Shown: positions 47,094 to 57,458 of the stretch, piece by piece
Layout: each line of letters begins with the position of its first letter
Position numbering within the stretch: position 1 is the stretch's first letter
DNA from: Dendrobium chrysotoxum
Taxonomy: Eukaryota; Streptophyta; Magnoliopsida; Asparagales; Orchidaceae
Assembly (NCBI GenBank): GCA_019925795.1
Contig: CM034315.1
Coordinates: 2,418,001 to 2,482,000, forward strand
Direction: 5' to 3'
Length of the DNA: 64,000 nucleotides
Translations under genes and position numbers: made by a program
Notes under the pieces: generated by a model
What the model was told of the DNA's origin: nothing
Seen by the model: the letters and a program-made list of their open reading frames with translations, nothing else
The model's database searches: none

Positions 47094-47363
47094 TGTAAAG
47101 AATTCTTAAGGTGAAAAGAAGTTTCCTTCTTGAGCTTCTTGTGAGAGGAGGAGGGAGAGAGGGGAGGAGAATTGGAGAAAATAGAGATAAGAAATTCTTA
47201 TTGCTTGTCATCCTAATTAAAACCTAAGGAGTCTATTTAAAGACACAAAAAAAGGCCACACAAATGGCAATACAAGTCATAAAAGAAACTAAAGAAAAGA
47301 ACACCTAAAGCTAACAGAAAAAATATAAAAACCAACTAAAGTTGGATCACAAAAACTGTAACT
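47094..47363 (-). repeat. Element A 5' LTR
   Basis: 270 bases; matches the two pieces of the 3' LTR along the full length. Confidence 0.85.
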
Positions 47364-47604
47364 CCTCACAAATTCGTTTTAGCTATAAATAGCAATTAGG
47401 ACTCTGCTAAAATTTCCCCTCCCTTCATATCCTTTCAACTTCCAATGGTGGAAATTAATGGGTGGTGCAAGCCTCAAGACCTATTCATTATTGCCAAAAA
47501 AAGGCATTGGTTTATGTATTTAAAAGGAAGAGACATACTAATTGATATATATTCATTCTTCGATATTGAAAAATTTCATTGAGAGTTACGATTCTTCTTA
47601 TTCA
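47364..47604 (+). promoter_or_regulatory. DUF295-c upstream region, right half, with TATA box at 47383
   Basis: GCTATAAATAGCAATT at 47382 and GCTAAAATTTCCCCTCC match the region before DUF295-d (62177-62225). The match continues to the start codon (TTTAAAAGGAAGAGACATA against TTTAAAGGAAGGGGCATAA), so this is an inherited promoter and 5' leader rather than chance. Confidence 0.6.
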
Positions 47605-48625
47605 ATGCCTTCATCATGGTCCCATCTTCCTCTCGATCTACTGATAAGCATTAGAATAAGCTACAGCTTAGCCAACACTCTAACCTCAGCTCATTCCGCT
47701 CCCAATAGTATTTTGTTGTGCCTGTCCCCAATCCTTGTCGCATTTTAATGAGGAGTTCAACAGTGATACCAATATCATCCAATTGTCCGAGGGCAACTAC
47801 AACTGTAGTAGTTGTAATTACTACATCTTCTTGCCATTTTCCTCTTCTTCTCCCTTACATTTCTTTTTCTCTTCCAACGTTTGGCTTGTTTTTGTAATCC
47901 GCAATAACAAAATTCTTCATCTTTATGATCTTGTATCAAACTGCCAACACATATTCCCCCCTCTTTACCCAAAGATGCTTCATTATTATAGAATGGTAAA
48001 ACCAATTGATCATGATGCATGTCACTTAAAACTCGAAAAGATAGTTGTCTCTTTGAGCATTGACAAAGGCACTACGGTGGCCAATTTTGTTGAAATAAGA
48101 AATCGAATAAATTGTCCAGATAGAAGATTTGTATTTTGCAGGCATGCATATGGTGATTGTCAAAGGTGGAGCCTTTTGATGGAAGGAAGCAGAGGCATAA
48201 CAGATATTGTTTGCGTAGGCAATGGCCGATTTTATGCCATTGGCAGTGGTTGTGAGTTGTACATGCTTGATGAAAGACCTCCATTGATCAAATTAATGAG
48301 AATCAAATTATGTTTGCCAAACCATATTTTAGGAATTGATCAAGATGATGATTTAGTTGAAAATGTTTTAGCAATGTGGAGTAATAAAATGATAGAGAGT
48401 GGAGAAATAGATCTAATAGTTTATGGACCTTATTGTGGAGATAGCCAAGATATTAATATGATATCTTTGAAAATAAATATGGCAAAGCTTCGTGTTAATA
48501 GCAACAACATCAATGTTGCATGCGATGTTGAGTTGAGCTTTTCCGATGAAGCCTTTCCTTGTGAAGCTGAAGATCATCACAAACATTATTTCACTCCATC
48601 ACTAAGAAACATAACTCAAAGTTGA
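47605..48625 (+). pseudogene. DUF295-c, F-box/DUF295 gene, frameshifted at the F-box, long intact remainder
   Basis: ATG 47605 starts an F-box (MPSSWSHLPLDLLISIR), but indels after about residue 20 put the rest of the F-box out of frame, and that frame stops at 47748. From 47735 a second frame is open for 296 residues to TGA 48625 and holds the whole DUF295 domain: SSNVWLVFVIRNNKILHLYD, FCRHAYGDCQRWSLLMEGS, YMLDERPPLIKLMRIKL, VENVLAMWSNKM and NSNNINVACDVELSF. It has no ATG near its start. DUF295 proteins act as ubiquitin-ligase adaptors or KIB-type kinase regulators. This is the best-kept copy; a shorter DUF295-only protein from an internal ATG is possible but unproven. Its upstream region was split by element A. 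Confidence 0.8.
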
Positions 48626-48837
48626 AATGCTGAATGTAGGATGAAATCTCGAATCCAAGAACTCTTGATTGGTAGCATAGAGAAGGGGGGGGGGGGCGGG
48701 CAACATTTAGTCCAATTAAGATAAGCTCATAAGCACATTATATATGCAAGCACGAATCTAAGACCTCTTGATTGGTAGCCAAAACTTCTAACCAACAGAT
48801 CACGATGAGTTGCATATTCTTAATATTTTTAATAATA
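48626..48837. other. DUF295-c downstream flank, interrupted by LINE-2
   Basis: Matches 16600-16790 (ACATTTAGTCCAATTAAGAT, GACCTCTTGATTGGTAGCC), with a G-run at 48687. The match resumes at 51150 after LINE-2. Confidence 0.6.
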
Positions 48838-51130
48838 CTCTTTTTTTTTGGTTAAAACCCACAGAGGATCCTATGCATTAATTATTAAAAAAAGGTACAA
48901 GTCCTTAAAGAATTAAAAACAATATAAAACTTCAACATTTGAAGTAAAACCTAACGAGCCTATGATCCTACCTATTACAAAAAATAATAGAAAAAGAGAA
49001 AACAGGGAGGCAAGAGGCAACCCCTTAAAAAAAAGAACCCAATCTAGATATGCAATGGAGAGCTAAAAGCCAACCAAGAAAAAGATCCACCAAGGGATAA
49101 GAGACCAAAGCCCACCAAGAACCACCAACCAGCACCTCCCTGATGAAAACAGAAGAACACAATCAACCCAAAAGCCTCCAAAAAGTAGCAACCTGTAAAA
49201 GAAACTTGGTGAAAAATGAGAGAAATAATAGAAATAAAGAACCAATTGGAAGATCCATCCCACTAGGACCAAAGAGAGAAACATGAGAATAAAACCCAAC
49301 TCCAAACAACAAAGCAACCACTAAACAGCCAGAGGTAGAAGAACCCCACAAAACAGAGCAAACCTCACTAGCAAAAAAACACAAGGCCCCCACCAACCGC
49401 CGCAGGAAATCAAGCAAAGCAACAGAAGGCCCCCACCGCCAAGAAGCACAAACACCCAACGAAATAATAGACCTAGATCTAGTGGAGAAACCAACACATT
49501 TTTAAAATTTAGCTCAATATTTTTCCCTTTATTCTTCTTATTTTTATTCCCTAACACACTAGAAAACCCAGATCTATCAATTTTTAACACATTCAATTCA
49601 AAATCCTCTTAAGACACATTAGAACAGCCCCTATTGAGATCACCAACACAACACTTATGACCCAATAAATCCTATATCCAATCAAAGTGATCAATAGGGT
49701 TAGCAGATTGCTCCAAATTAATACACGTAACATCAGGCATTAGAGAAACTTGTAAATCAATAATAGTGATGCTATTAGAAACATCCAGCCCATTAATAGG
49801 TAGATTAGAATTAGTCATAGGATTAGAAGTGAAAGCCACGATATTACCCACATCAACAAAACTATCAACCGGCTTACTAGCATCATTAGAAGAAGAGATT
49901 AAATGTTTACCAAAATTATCAAAAATAGGACCAGCTTTATCCAATTTGTTACTATCGCTTTCCAAACTTTTGAGAGAATTAATAATAGAGGGAGTAACCA
50001 TATGAGAATCAACATTATTGTTAACACACACATCATCAGTTAAAGGTATAACATGTGAGGCCAATAATTCGTTATCGAAATGCACATTATCATGCACAAC
50101 ATTATGATCATTCAAAGGCATGTTATCAGAATCCCCAATAGTTATCGAAACCGATTTAGGAATAATAGATTTCCTCAGATGGGGATGTAAAATGAGACAT
50201 TTTGATGCCACAAAGCCTTGCAATGAGAACAAAAGCTAGGAAAAGTTTCAAAAACCACCTTCTGAACATAACCGTAACTTTCTAGGCCAAGCAAAACCGA
50301 TTTGGGTTACATTTTGGTAACGTCAATTTTGATAAGAATGCAAGCAACCGATGGTCGTGATCCCATATAGGTGGCATTATCTGTTTGAATCAGCCGACCA
50401 AACAAGGAACCAATATCATAAAGAATACGAGGGAAGAAGAAATGAGGACAACAATCCGGGAAGGAAATCCAAACATGAATGATTGAGGATTCCTCCGAAA
50501 TATCCAAAAAAGGAGACCATTTGATTAACTTTATGAAACAATTGCTAACTTAATATGATCTGTATGCAAAAACCCTTCCATAATCAAGATCATTGGATAA
50601 CTTAACAAGTACATGCCGTTGATCTAACAGGGTAATCGAAAAATCACTAGAAAGCTTCAAATTAAAGATTTTTTTTTAATTGAATCAAGCACAGGCCTCC
50701 TCAAGGTGAATTTTCCAACCAACGTAAATTCAAAAGGTTTCAAGATGCTGCACCTCTTCCTGCGAGATCCACAAAGCCTTCAAACCCTAGAGAGTAGTTA
50801 TTTGAGATCCATAAAAGCAATCAAGGAATTAGAACAAAAAATAACATCTTTGAAAGATTTCGAAAGATTCCTATAATCGAGGTAACCAGGATCTGAGCGT
50901 TTAGAAACTGACGGCATCACCAAAAATAAAACAAAAAGGAAAAAGGAACAAGCAAAGAGGTAAGAAACTTCCCTCGGCACTAAATGCGTGAAGGAGAAGA
51001 AGCCAACCCCACACCAAGCGCCGGCTAGGGCAAAGCCCTAGTAGAACGAAAGAAAAGAGCAGAGAGAATATAGTTAGAGAAACCCTAGGATTTCTCCATC
51101 TTCCCTTAGAGAAAAGTCTTTGGATTCCCC
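48838..51130 (-). mobile_element. LINE-2, ORF1-only L1-type retroposon
   Basis: It interrupts the sequence that is continuous at 16770-16800. The flanks share TAATAATA (48830-48837 and 51131-51138), a short possible target duplication. The 3' end is at the low-coordinate side, with a T-run (A-tail of the minus strand) and the block GGACTTGTACCTTTTTTT shared in form with LINE-1. Like the other two copies, it has ORF1 and a 3' UTR but no ORF2. It is absent from the first copy of the segmental duplication, so it inserted later. Confidence 0.75.
49500..50917 (-). pseudogene. LINE-2 ORF1 (DUF4283/CCHC_4), broken
   Basis: The minus-strand ATG at 50917 gives MPSVSKRSDPGYLDYRNLSK. A DUF4283 end follows (VWISFPDCCPHFFFPRIL, GSLFGRLIQTDNATYMG), and the CCHC_4 knuckle near 50200 is degenerate (FCSHCKALWHQN). 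The C-terminal tail, 50232-49672, is open for 186 codons, Asp/Asn/Ser-rich, as in the other copies, and the basic KNKKNKGK end is near 49550. Frames between these parts are shifted. Non-functional. Confidence 0.7.
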
Positions 51131-51138
51131 TAATAATA

Positions 51139-51744
51139 GGATATTAGAGAATGGAAAGATGACACTCAATATTCTTAATGACACTCGATAAATCTTAAAA
51201 GGGCAAAAAAATAAGGTCGGGATCTAAAAACTATTGATTGCAATGAAACTTAATTTTTAATAATTTTTATGTGTGTTTAACTTATGTTAATTAATTGTTT
51301 CTTAAGCTTCATCACATTCTTCATAAAACAATGATGATTCTCTATTTTTCATTGAAAATTTTATCATCAACAGGCGAATCATTAAAGGTTCCCCCTATCA
51401 TTTAGAGTTTTGCCAAAGAAGATAGAATTTTTAAAAAAGATTAATTCCAAAAATTTTCTCTAAAGCTCATAAAAACTTGGAAGTGGACCCTAAGATGGTG
51501 TGGGGGTTCTTTACTTGGAGTTCTTTACCCATGTTCTTTTCCTCAATGATGTGGGAGATTATTTACTCTTACCTGATTTTATTCATATGGCGGAGATGTA
51601 AATTATTGTTGATGAGGCTATCAATTCACATTGAAAGTAAATTTGAACAATCAATTAGTAGGAAAGAGAATGGGCAAAAGATAATGTCCAAAAATCTCAA
51701 CTAGAAAGCACGAACATTATACAAACAATGTGAATAGTGTTGGT
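51139..51744. other. Duplicate of 16790-17347
   Basis: Nearly collinear with the first copy, including GGTTCCCCCTATCATTTAGA and the 75-codon frame at 51477-51704. No gene is claimed. Confidence 0.6.
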
Positions 51745-52315
51745 GTTGCATGCCAGAATATTCACAACGGTAGTGAGATGGTGAGTTTAATGATTGTGTT
51801 TTGTACAAAGATCCAACACACACACATACAAGAGAGAGGGATGCAATAATCATAAGAGACACCCAATTTTTTTTTGTGGAAAGACCTAAAACGAGAAAAA
51901 AAATCATGGGGCATTGCCCACTTGAAATGAACCCACTAGTTTTTGTTGTTGATTACAAATGATGCCCTTCATCGGGGAAAGGTGTTGGCTAAAAATAACA
52001 AATATACATCATATAGAGGACATCACATAGTTGGAGTTGGAAGAATTTAATGACATAGAGTTGTTCCAAAAAAATGTTAGCATGTTCATTTAGTCGATAG
52101 GACCATATTCGGGAAAAAGAGGTCTAAGGGATCATAGTTGACAAACAAATGTGGTCGAAAGGATCGTAATTAGGCGATGGAGCTCAGAAGGATCATAGTG
52201 GGGTGACGGTGGTTGTAGGGATCGTGGTCATGTGACTGAGGTCAAATGATCATAGTTGGTCGACTGAGGTAGGAAATATCGTATTTGGGCATTGGTGGTC
52301 GGAGATGTAATAACC
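51745..52315 (-). repeat. LTR-C, 3' portion (minus strand), second unit
   Basis: Same LTR as 17348-17682 but including the array part (CATAGTTGACAAACAAATG and similar units, 52090-52310). It is interrupted at 52315 by the solo LTR-D. Confidence 0.7.
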
Positions 52316-54196
52316 TATATTTTGACCTAGTTGAATAAGATTTTTCAGGAGTCATTATAAGTCTAAATAACAATCCGTCTTCACCATAACATAGATATTG
52401 TACTGATTTAATCACACTAATTTTTCTATAATTTTTGGATATTGCTACATATCCTTATAAAATTTATACATGTAGGTACAAGTGGGGTTTGGAACCGTCA
52501 AGTGTCCGTTTTACAAACTGATTCACCAAAAATTTTTAAATGAAATGGGTTATTTTATAGATATTTTTCTATAATTTTTGAAGCATCAATATAATTTATA
52601 TAAATTTTATATTAAAAAATTAATAAATTATATAATTAATTTATATTATATTATTAATTTATTTTAAATATCATATTCCATTAATGAATCCATAAAATCC
52701 TTTTTCATTTTCCATCATTCAGCTGAATAGAGAGAAGGTATGAGAATTTCAAGCAAAAAAAAAGAGAACACAAAAAAGAAAATCTTAGGGTTTGAAGGCT
52801 ATAGAGTAATCTTTGTTAATTGACCCTGTTGAAAAATTTGTTTGTCTCATTATAAGAAACCATTTCTCTTATTTTTTTTTTTAAAGATTTTGTATATTTT
52901 GTATTATGCATTTTTATTTGGTCAAAACTTACAAAAATTCAGATATCTTAATTTTTAGCAAACTTTCACTACATAACTTTAAATATATGTACAAAAGCTT
53001 TAATTGTTTCGAGTATTTATTTAAGATTTTAAACCGGACAATTTAAAAAAAAATAATTACTATTAATTCATAAAATTTTTTTGGCATCTAAAAATAGTGT
53101 TTTAGTTCAATTAAATCTTTAGAATGTTATTATACCCAATCTCTAATAATTTTGTTAATTTTTAATAATATGAATTTCTACTCAGTAGAGTTTTCTATTG
53201 CGAACCGTTATGACATTTTGAAAATTTTTAAATTAAGTCTAATTATGATTTATTTACTACACTACATTAGAAATGAATGTGGGTATGTGATTGAGAAATA
53301 GCTGGTCGCTATTATTGTTAGAATACTGTGATATTAATATATATGAAGTTAAGTAAAAGCTGATTTTACTGACGTTGGCTAGAGATTGACTGACTTATAG
53401 GATGGTGGGTCGACGAGCTTACCTTTAAATATTATGGTTGGGTATTATCCTCTACCGATTCATGAGATACACGAATTAAAAGTTATAAGGAGCTAATACT
53501 GTGTCGACAAACAAAGAGAGGCCACTCTGTTTATTGATCCAATAATTACCAATAATTAACTTACTACTAGAACAACATCACTTAAACTAGGACTTCTTAC
53601 TTCTTTAATATGATTTCTGGAATGCATGTTAGTTATTTATTATTACTATATGACCTTATAATTACTGTACATATTTACTATTAATGTACGAACTCACTGT
53701 TACTGTTACTACCACATATTTTACTAACGACACTATACTGGTACTAAGCATGTGACTTATTAAGCACACGATATAATGAGCATGTAATTAATATATTAAT
53801 TTGATACTAATATAGAATAACTAGATAGTATGTATACATTAGTATAGGATTTTATTGCATTTATATGATTCTGACAGCCTTTACAGATGCTTTGGTTTTA
53901 CCACTTTAAATTTCTTTATTGATTGAGAGTACCGATACGAAAACTACTTTATTGATTTGACACTCATACTGGTTTACTGGTTTCTTGACTATATTGCATC
54001 ACTACCCTATAGTTTTACTATTTACAAATTCTAATGCTACTACATGTGAGCTTTACTATTTCTGCATAGATTTATGATCATATGACTGTTACTATTATGA
54101 TTTGACTGCTGACATGTATATTACTCATTTGTCATACTTCGAGTTTAGTTGTAGGATTTTGTTACTTGCTAAGCTCTTAAGCTCATTTATATGTGG

Positions 54197-55142
54197 CACT
54201 ATAGGAAAACAGCTGATTTTTGGTGGAAGTAAATCCGTCATAAATTCTGATAGAAAATTTTCGGTGGATCTCCGATGGATTTTTTGACTAGATTTCCGAC
54301 AGAATTTCCACCGGATTTTCGACAGAAATTAAAAATTAAGCTATATTTTAATAACTTATTATTAAATTAAATAGTTAAATTAAATATTTTTATATTTAAA
54401 AAAATAACTTATAATTTAATAACTTAAGTTATAATAAATTACATTATATTATATTATTTTTATAACTTATTGTCAAATTAAATTAACCAATTTGATAATT
54501 CATTATTAAATTAAATTAATTATTTTTATCTTCAAAAAATATTTTTACTTTTAAAATAATAATTACTTTTAATATTTATAAGTTATAATTTAAATAAAAA
54601 AATGTAACAACCTTAGCAGCTTTGCCTTAATGGGCAGATGGTAGGGGGCTTGCATGCGTGGCGGGCGGGGTTTGAACCCCGCGGTAGGCAATGAGCTGGG
54701 GCTTGCGGGCGAGCTTGCGTACGGGATGCTTGGCTATGGATTGCGGATAGACTGGGGTTTTGCCCAATTGGCTTGGGCGGGCCGATCAGGTTAGCTTGCA
54801 GGCAGGTTGAGGGTAGGGTGCGCGGGCTGGCTAGGGGCAGCGGGCTGGCTGTCTATGGCGGGTCGGTCGGGGGTTGACTTGCTTGGGACAGATTTTTATT
54901 TTTATTTTCCTGAGCAAAAATAATCTGCCAGAAATATTTTTCCAGTTTCTAGCGGATTGTTCGCCAGAAATCCATCGAAAATATTTCCGGTTGATTATTT
55001 TATGCTAGAAGAACTTTTCTGATGCGTGTTTTACCGGCGGAAAGTTTTTTGCCAGAAATCCGTCTGAAATGTTTCTTTTTGATGGATTTTGGCCATTTTT
55101 CGGCGGAAATGACCGCCGGAAAATGTTGTTTTTCCTGTAGTG
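54197..55142 (+). mobile_element. Non-autonomous CACTA element, target duplication TGG
   Basis: The ends are CACTATAGGAAAA and TTTTTCCTGTAGTG, inverted repeats of about 13 bases. TGG is present at 54194-54196 and 55143-55145. The other LTR-D copies read straight through this point (ATATGTGGTTAAA at 19383 and 23107), which fixes the insertion precisely. Both ends contain subterminal repeats of the GAAATCCGYCNGAAA type, usual in CACTA elements. There is no transposase in its 946 bases. The middle is GC-rich (54616-54890). Confidence 0.92.
54616..54690 (+). other. tRNA-like segment inside the CACTA element
   Basis: GGGGTTTGAACCCCGC (54667-54682) resembles the T-arm and B box of a tRNA (GGTTCGANNCC), and TTTGCCTTAATGGGCAGATGG about 45 bases upstream resembles an A box region. 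The two arms of GCGGGGTT/AACCCCGC pair perfectly. This may be a SINE-like or tRNA-derived insertion; it is too degenerate to be a tRNA gene. Confidence 0.4.
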
Positions 55143-55450
55143 TGGTTAAATGATTTGAAATCAGGGCAAAGGCGTAGGAGTATGGGATTGACCAGGATTC
55201 TTCAAGTTCAAGTTTTTATTATTTTAGCTATTTTTTTGTACTCGGGACATAGTAGTTATAATATGATTATATAGTTGCTGAGTATACACATATTTTTTTC
55301 TAAATAAATAAAGATGTATATATTCATATTTTGATCGATAATTTTATTTCTGCTAGTATTTTTATTAATAAAACAAATTCTGTAGCTCTGGTTATTATAT
55401 ATTAAAAGATAAAAGAAATTTGTTTTCAAATTAGATACTAGGGCATCACA

Positions 55451-56010
55451 TGAGAGAACATAGTTGGCGAACGACAGTAGTCGGAGGGACCATAGTTGGT
55501 AGGCGATGGAAGTCAGAAGGACCGTAGTTTGGCGATGGTGGTCTGAGGGATCGTAGTCGATGGACGACTGTATTGGAATGATCGTAGTTAGGCGATGGTG
55601 GTTAGAGGGATTTTAGTCTATAAGTGATAGAGGTCGGAGGAAGATCTGGTGGCGGCTGCCAGACGGAGGTCATACGGCGATGGTTAGGCAGCGGTACATC
55701 AATGGTGGAAGGGTGGTGATGGTTTACCGACGCTGGTGCTGGGGTGGAGCTTCAGGATTCTTCATGCTTTAGAGCTCTCTTGAGTCTGTAACTTAGGGTT
55801 TAAGACTTCAAAGGTCCCCATTATGCAGGAATAAGAGGTTTATTTATAGATTTTGAGAGTTGCAAGGTGCGTAAATTTTGAGATTATGAACAATTTTGGA
55901 GTGCTCCATTGGACGACCCATACTGATGCCCTTGATCATGAGGCATTCGTTCATTACTTAAGTGAATTAATAATGTCAAAATTAAGCAAATTTTTGCTTT
56001 TTAGATTTGT
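55451..56010 (-). repeat. LTR-C, 5' portion (minus strand), second unit
   Basis: Collinear with 23421-23990, including the array and GGATTCTTCATGC. At about 56012-56040 an extra phrase (GTCTACCACTATGAATGTTC) resembles the LTR-C 3' end. Confidence 0.65.
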
Positions 56011-56115
56011 CTCTAGTCTACCACTATGAATGTTCTAACACACAAAAAAGTTTGTAGGTTATTTGTTGATTATTTTTAGTTTTTTTTTGCTAAGAAAGCA
56101 CTTATAAGAAAGGAG

Positions 56116-56191
<76 letters not shown>

Positions 56192-56716
56192 ATTAAAATT
56201 CTTTTAATTCATCAGTGTGTTATTATAATATGGAATTAAATTAAAAGTTGTTCTCTTAGTTGAGTCAAGTCATTGCTTAAGAAAGCACTTATAAGAAAGG
56301 AGAAATATATATATTTTTATTTCTAATGAAATTTCTTTTAATTCATCGAGTGTGTGGTTAGAATATGGAAATTAAATTAAAAGTTGTTGTTTTAGTTGAG
56401 TCAAGTCATTGCTTAAGGTTCTACAAGTCTTCATTGATCTGGAATTTTCGGTTTAGTGAGAATGACATATGCGACTTTAAATCCTTCCTACATGGTCAAT
56501 GATATATCCAACTTAAATATTTTTTTCTTAGATTCTTTATTATTTATTTATTATTATTGTGGTTGAATGTGAACCTATAATTAACTTGTGATGCAGACAT
56601 ATCGTCTATAACTATTCTTCTGCACTTGAAAGGGCCCTTTTTGAAACATGCACGAGTAGTATATAATTGCAGCAAATGATCGAATGGTTTGCTCGAACAA
56701 CAACCATAGGCATAAT
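56011..56716 (+). promoter_or_regulatory. Upstream region of SSP3, with local duplication and TA repeat
   Basis: The conserved block (GAGTCAAGTCATTGCTTAAG) occurs twice, near 56261 and 56398, because a stretch of about 140-185 bases starting AAGCACTTATAAGAAAGGAG is duplicated in tandem. The first copy carries the TA repeat. Otherwise it matches 23991-24423. Confidence 0.65.
56118..56187. repeat. TA microsatellite
   Basis: About 35 TA units; absent from the matching place upstream of SSP2. Confidence 0.95.
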
Positions 56717-57092
56717 AAGGCTTTCAGAGCATATTTCTTCATCATTTTGTTGTTTCTTTTGATGCCATATTTTATGGGTTGTAGAGCTATAGTTCATGAA
56801 GTAATCCCCCAAATCTCAAAAGGTCAGTGAATTATTGTTATTTTTTCTTCTATCTTCTTCTTCTTTTGCTTGTACATGCAGGTTTAAATCATAGTCAATA
56901 AATTCATATGACTATTGCAGCAGGTTTTCTTTCAAAATTCACACAAAGAAGAAAATTGCGTGGACAGGAATTTTATCCTCCGTATTATGTATTATTACCC
57001 TCCTACTTACGGTTATTACACATGCACACCTGATTATACTGAAAAATGCTTTTTATGTGCCACCATATGTGCCATGTTATTGTTATAAATAG
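56717..57092 (+). pseudogene. SSP3: broken copy of the secreted peptide gene
   Basis: Exon 1 would be 56717-56822, with the same length and same donor (GTCAGTGAAT) as SSP1 and SSP2, but the start codon is AAG instead of ATG. The signal peptide is otherwise kept (AFRAYFFIILLFLLMPYF). The intron ends at CAG near 56920 or 56923. Exon 2 resembles SSP1 (TTGCGTGGACAGGAATTTTA), but short insertions after TATCCTCCGTATTAT shift the frame, and a 12-base deletion removes part of the pro-region (the DL of DLTKRR and flanking residues). A TAG at 57090-57092 lines up with the SSP1 stop. No functional product is expected. Confidence 0.8.
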
Positions 57093-57450
57093 CTATAATT
57101 CCAAGCTTTTTAATCATTAAATGGAACTTGAAATTCTGAACGGCTTTTGTTACAAATAAAATATTGCTATGAATGAAAGCTAATCATTTTATATTTCTGA
57201 TGTGATGAAATTCTTAATCATATATTGTGGTGGCAAAACTTATCCTTTTATAAGCATTAACATGATCAAATCAATCTGATCATTTTAAACGGAGCTCAAC
57301 TTATTTATTGAGTACACTAATTCACTTGTTGTCCTCTGTATGAGCATGAGATCTAATAATTTACTAAGCTTCTAAAAAAATATATGAAGAATTATAATTC
57401 ATAAAAAAAAAATTGAAGATATGAACAAAACTACGACTTTTTCTAGCTAA
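57093..57450. other. SSP3 3' flank and intergenic sequence
   Basis: The first 80 bases resemble the SSP1 3' flank (ATCATTAAATGGAACTTGAA). Nothing coding. Confidence 0.5.
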
Positions 57451-57458
57451 GCAAAATC

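Larger units (their letters stand above)
34674..47363 (-). mobile_element. Element A: internally deleted Tork/Tnt1-like Copia, with element B inserted in its 3' LTR
   Basis: Without B it is about 2.1 kb. The 5' LTR is at 47094-47363 and the 3' LTR is split into 34674-34814 and 45404-45538. Next to the 5' LTR is a primer-binding site (TAGTATCAGAGCC on the minus strand, 47079-47091); next to the 3' LTR is a purine-rich AAGGTGGAGAT. Only gag (45640-46359) is left; protease, integrase and reverse transcriptase are gone. The flanks (TGTCA and CCTCA) are only a partial match for a target duplication. Confidence 0.75.
52316..55450 (+). mobile_element. Solo LTR-D (Gypsy-like) containing a CACTA element
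   Basis: It starts TGTAATAACC and ends GGGCATCACA; the flanks GGAGA and TGAGA are a near-perfect target duplication. Without the CACTA insertion it is about 2.19 kb. It is the reference copy for the other LTR-D pieces and sits at the same place in LTR-C as the copy ending at 23420, so the insertion came before the segmental duplication. A TGT..ACA start and end with this length suit a Gypsy (Tekay-like) LTR, but no coding region is present to prove it. Confidence 0.8.

Noticed and set aside
54616..54690. Functional tRNA gene
   Set aside because: Only the T-arm-like palindrome is good; acceptor and anticodon arms could not be drawn.
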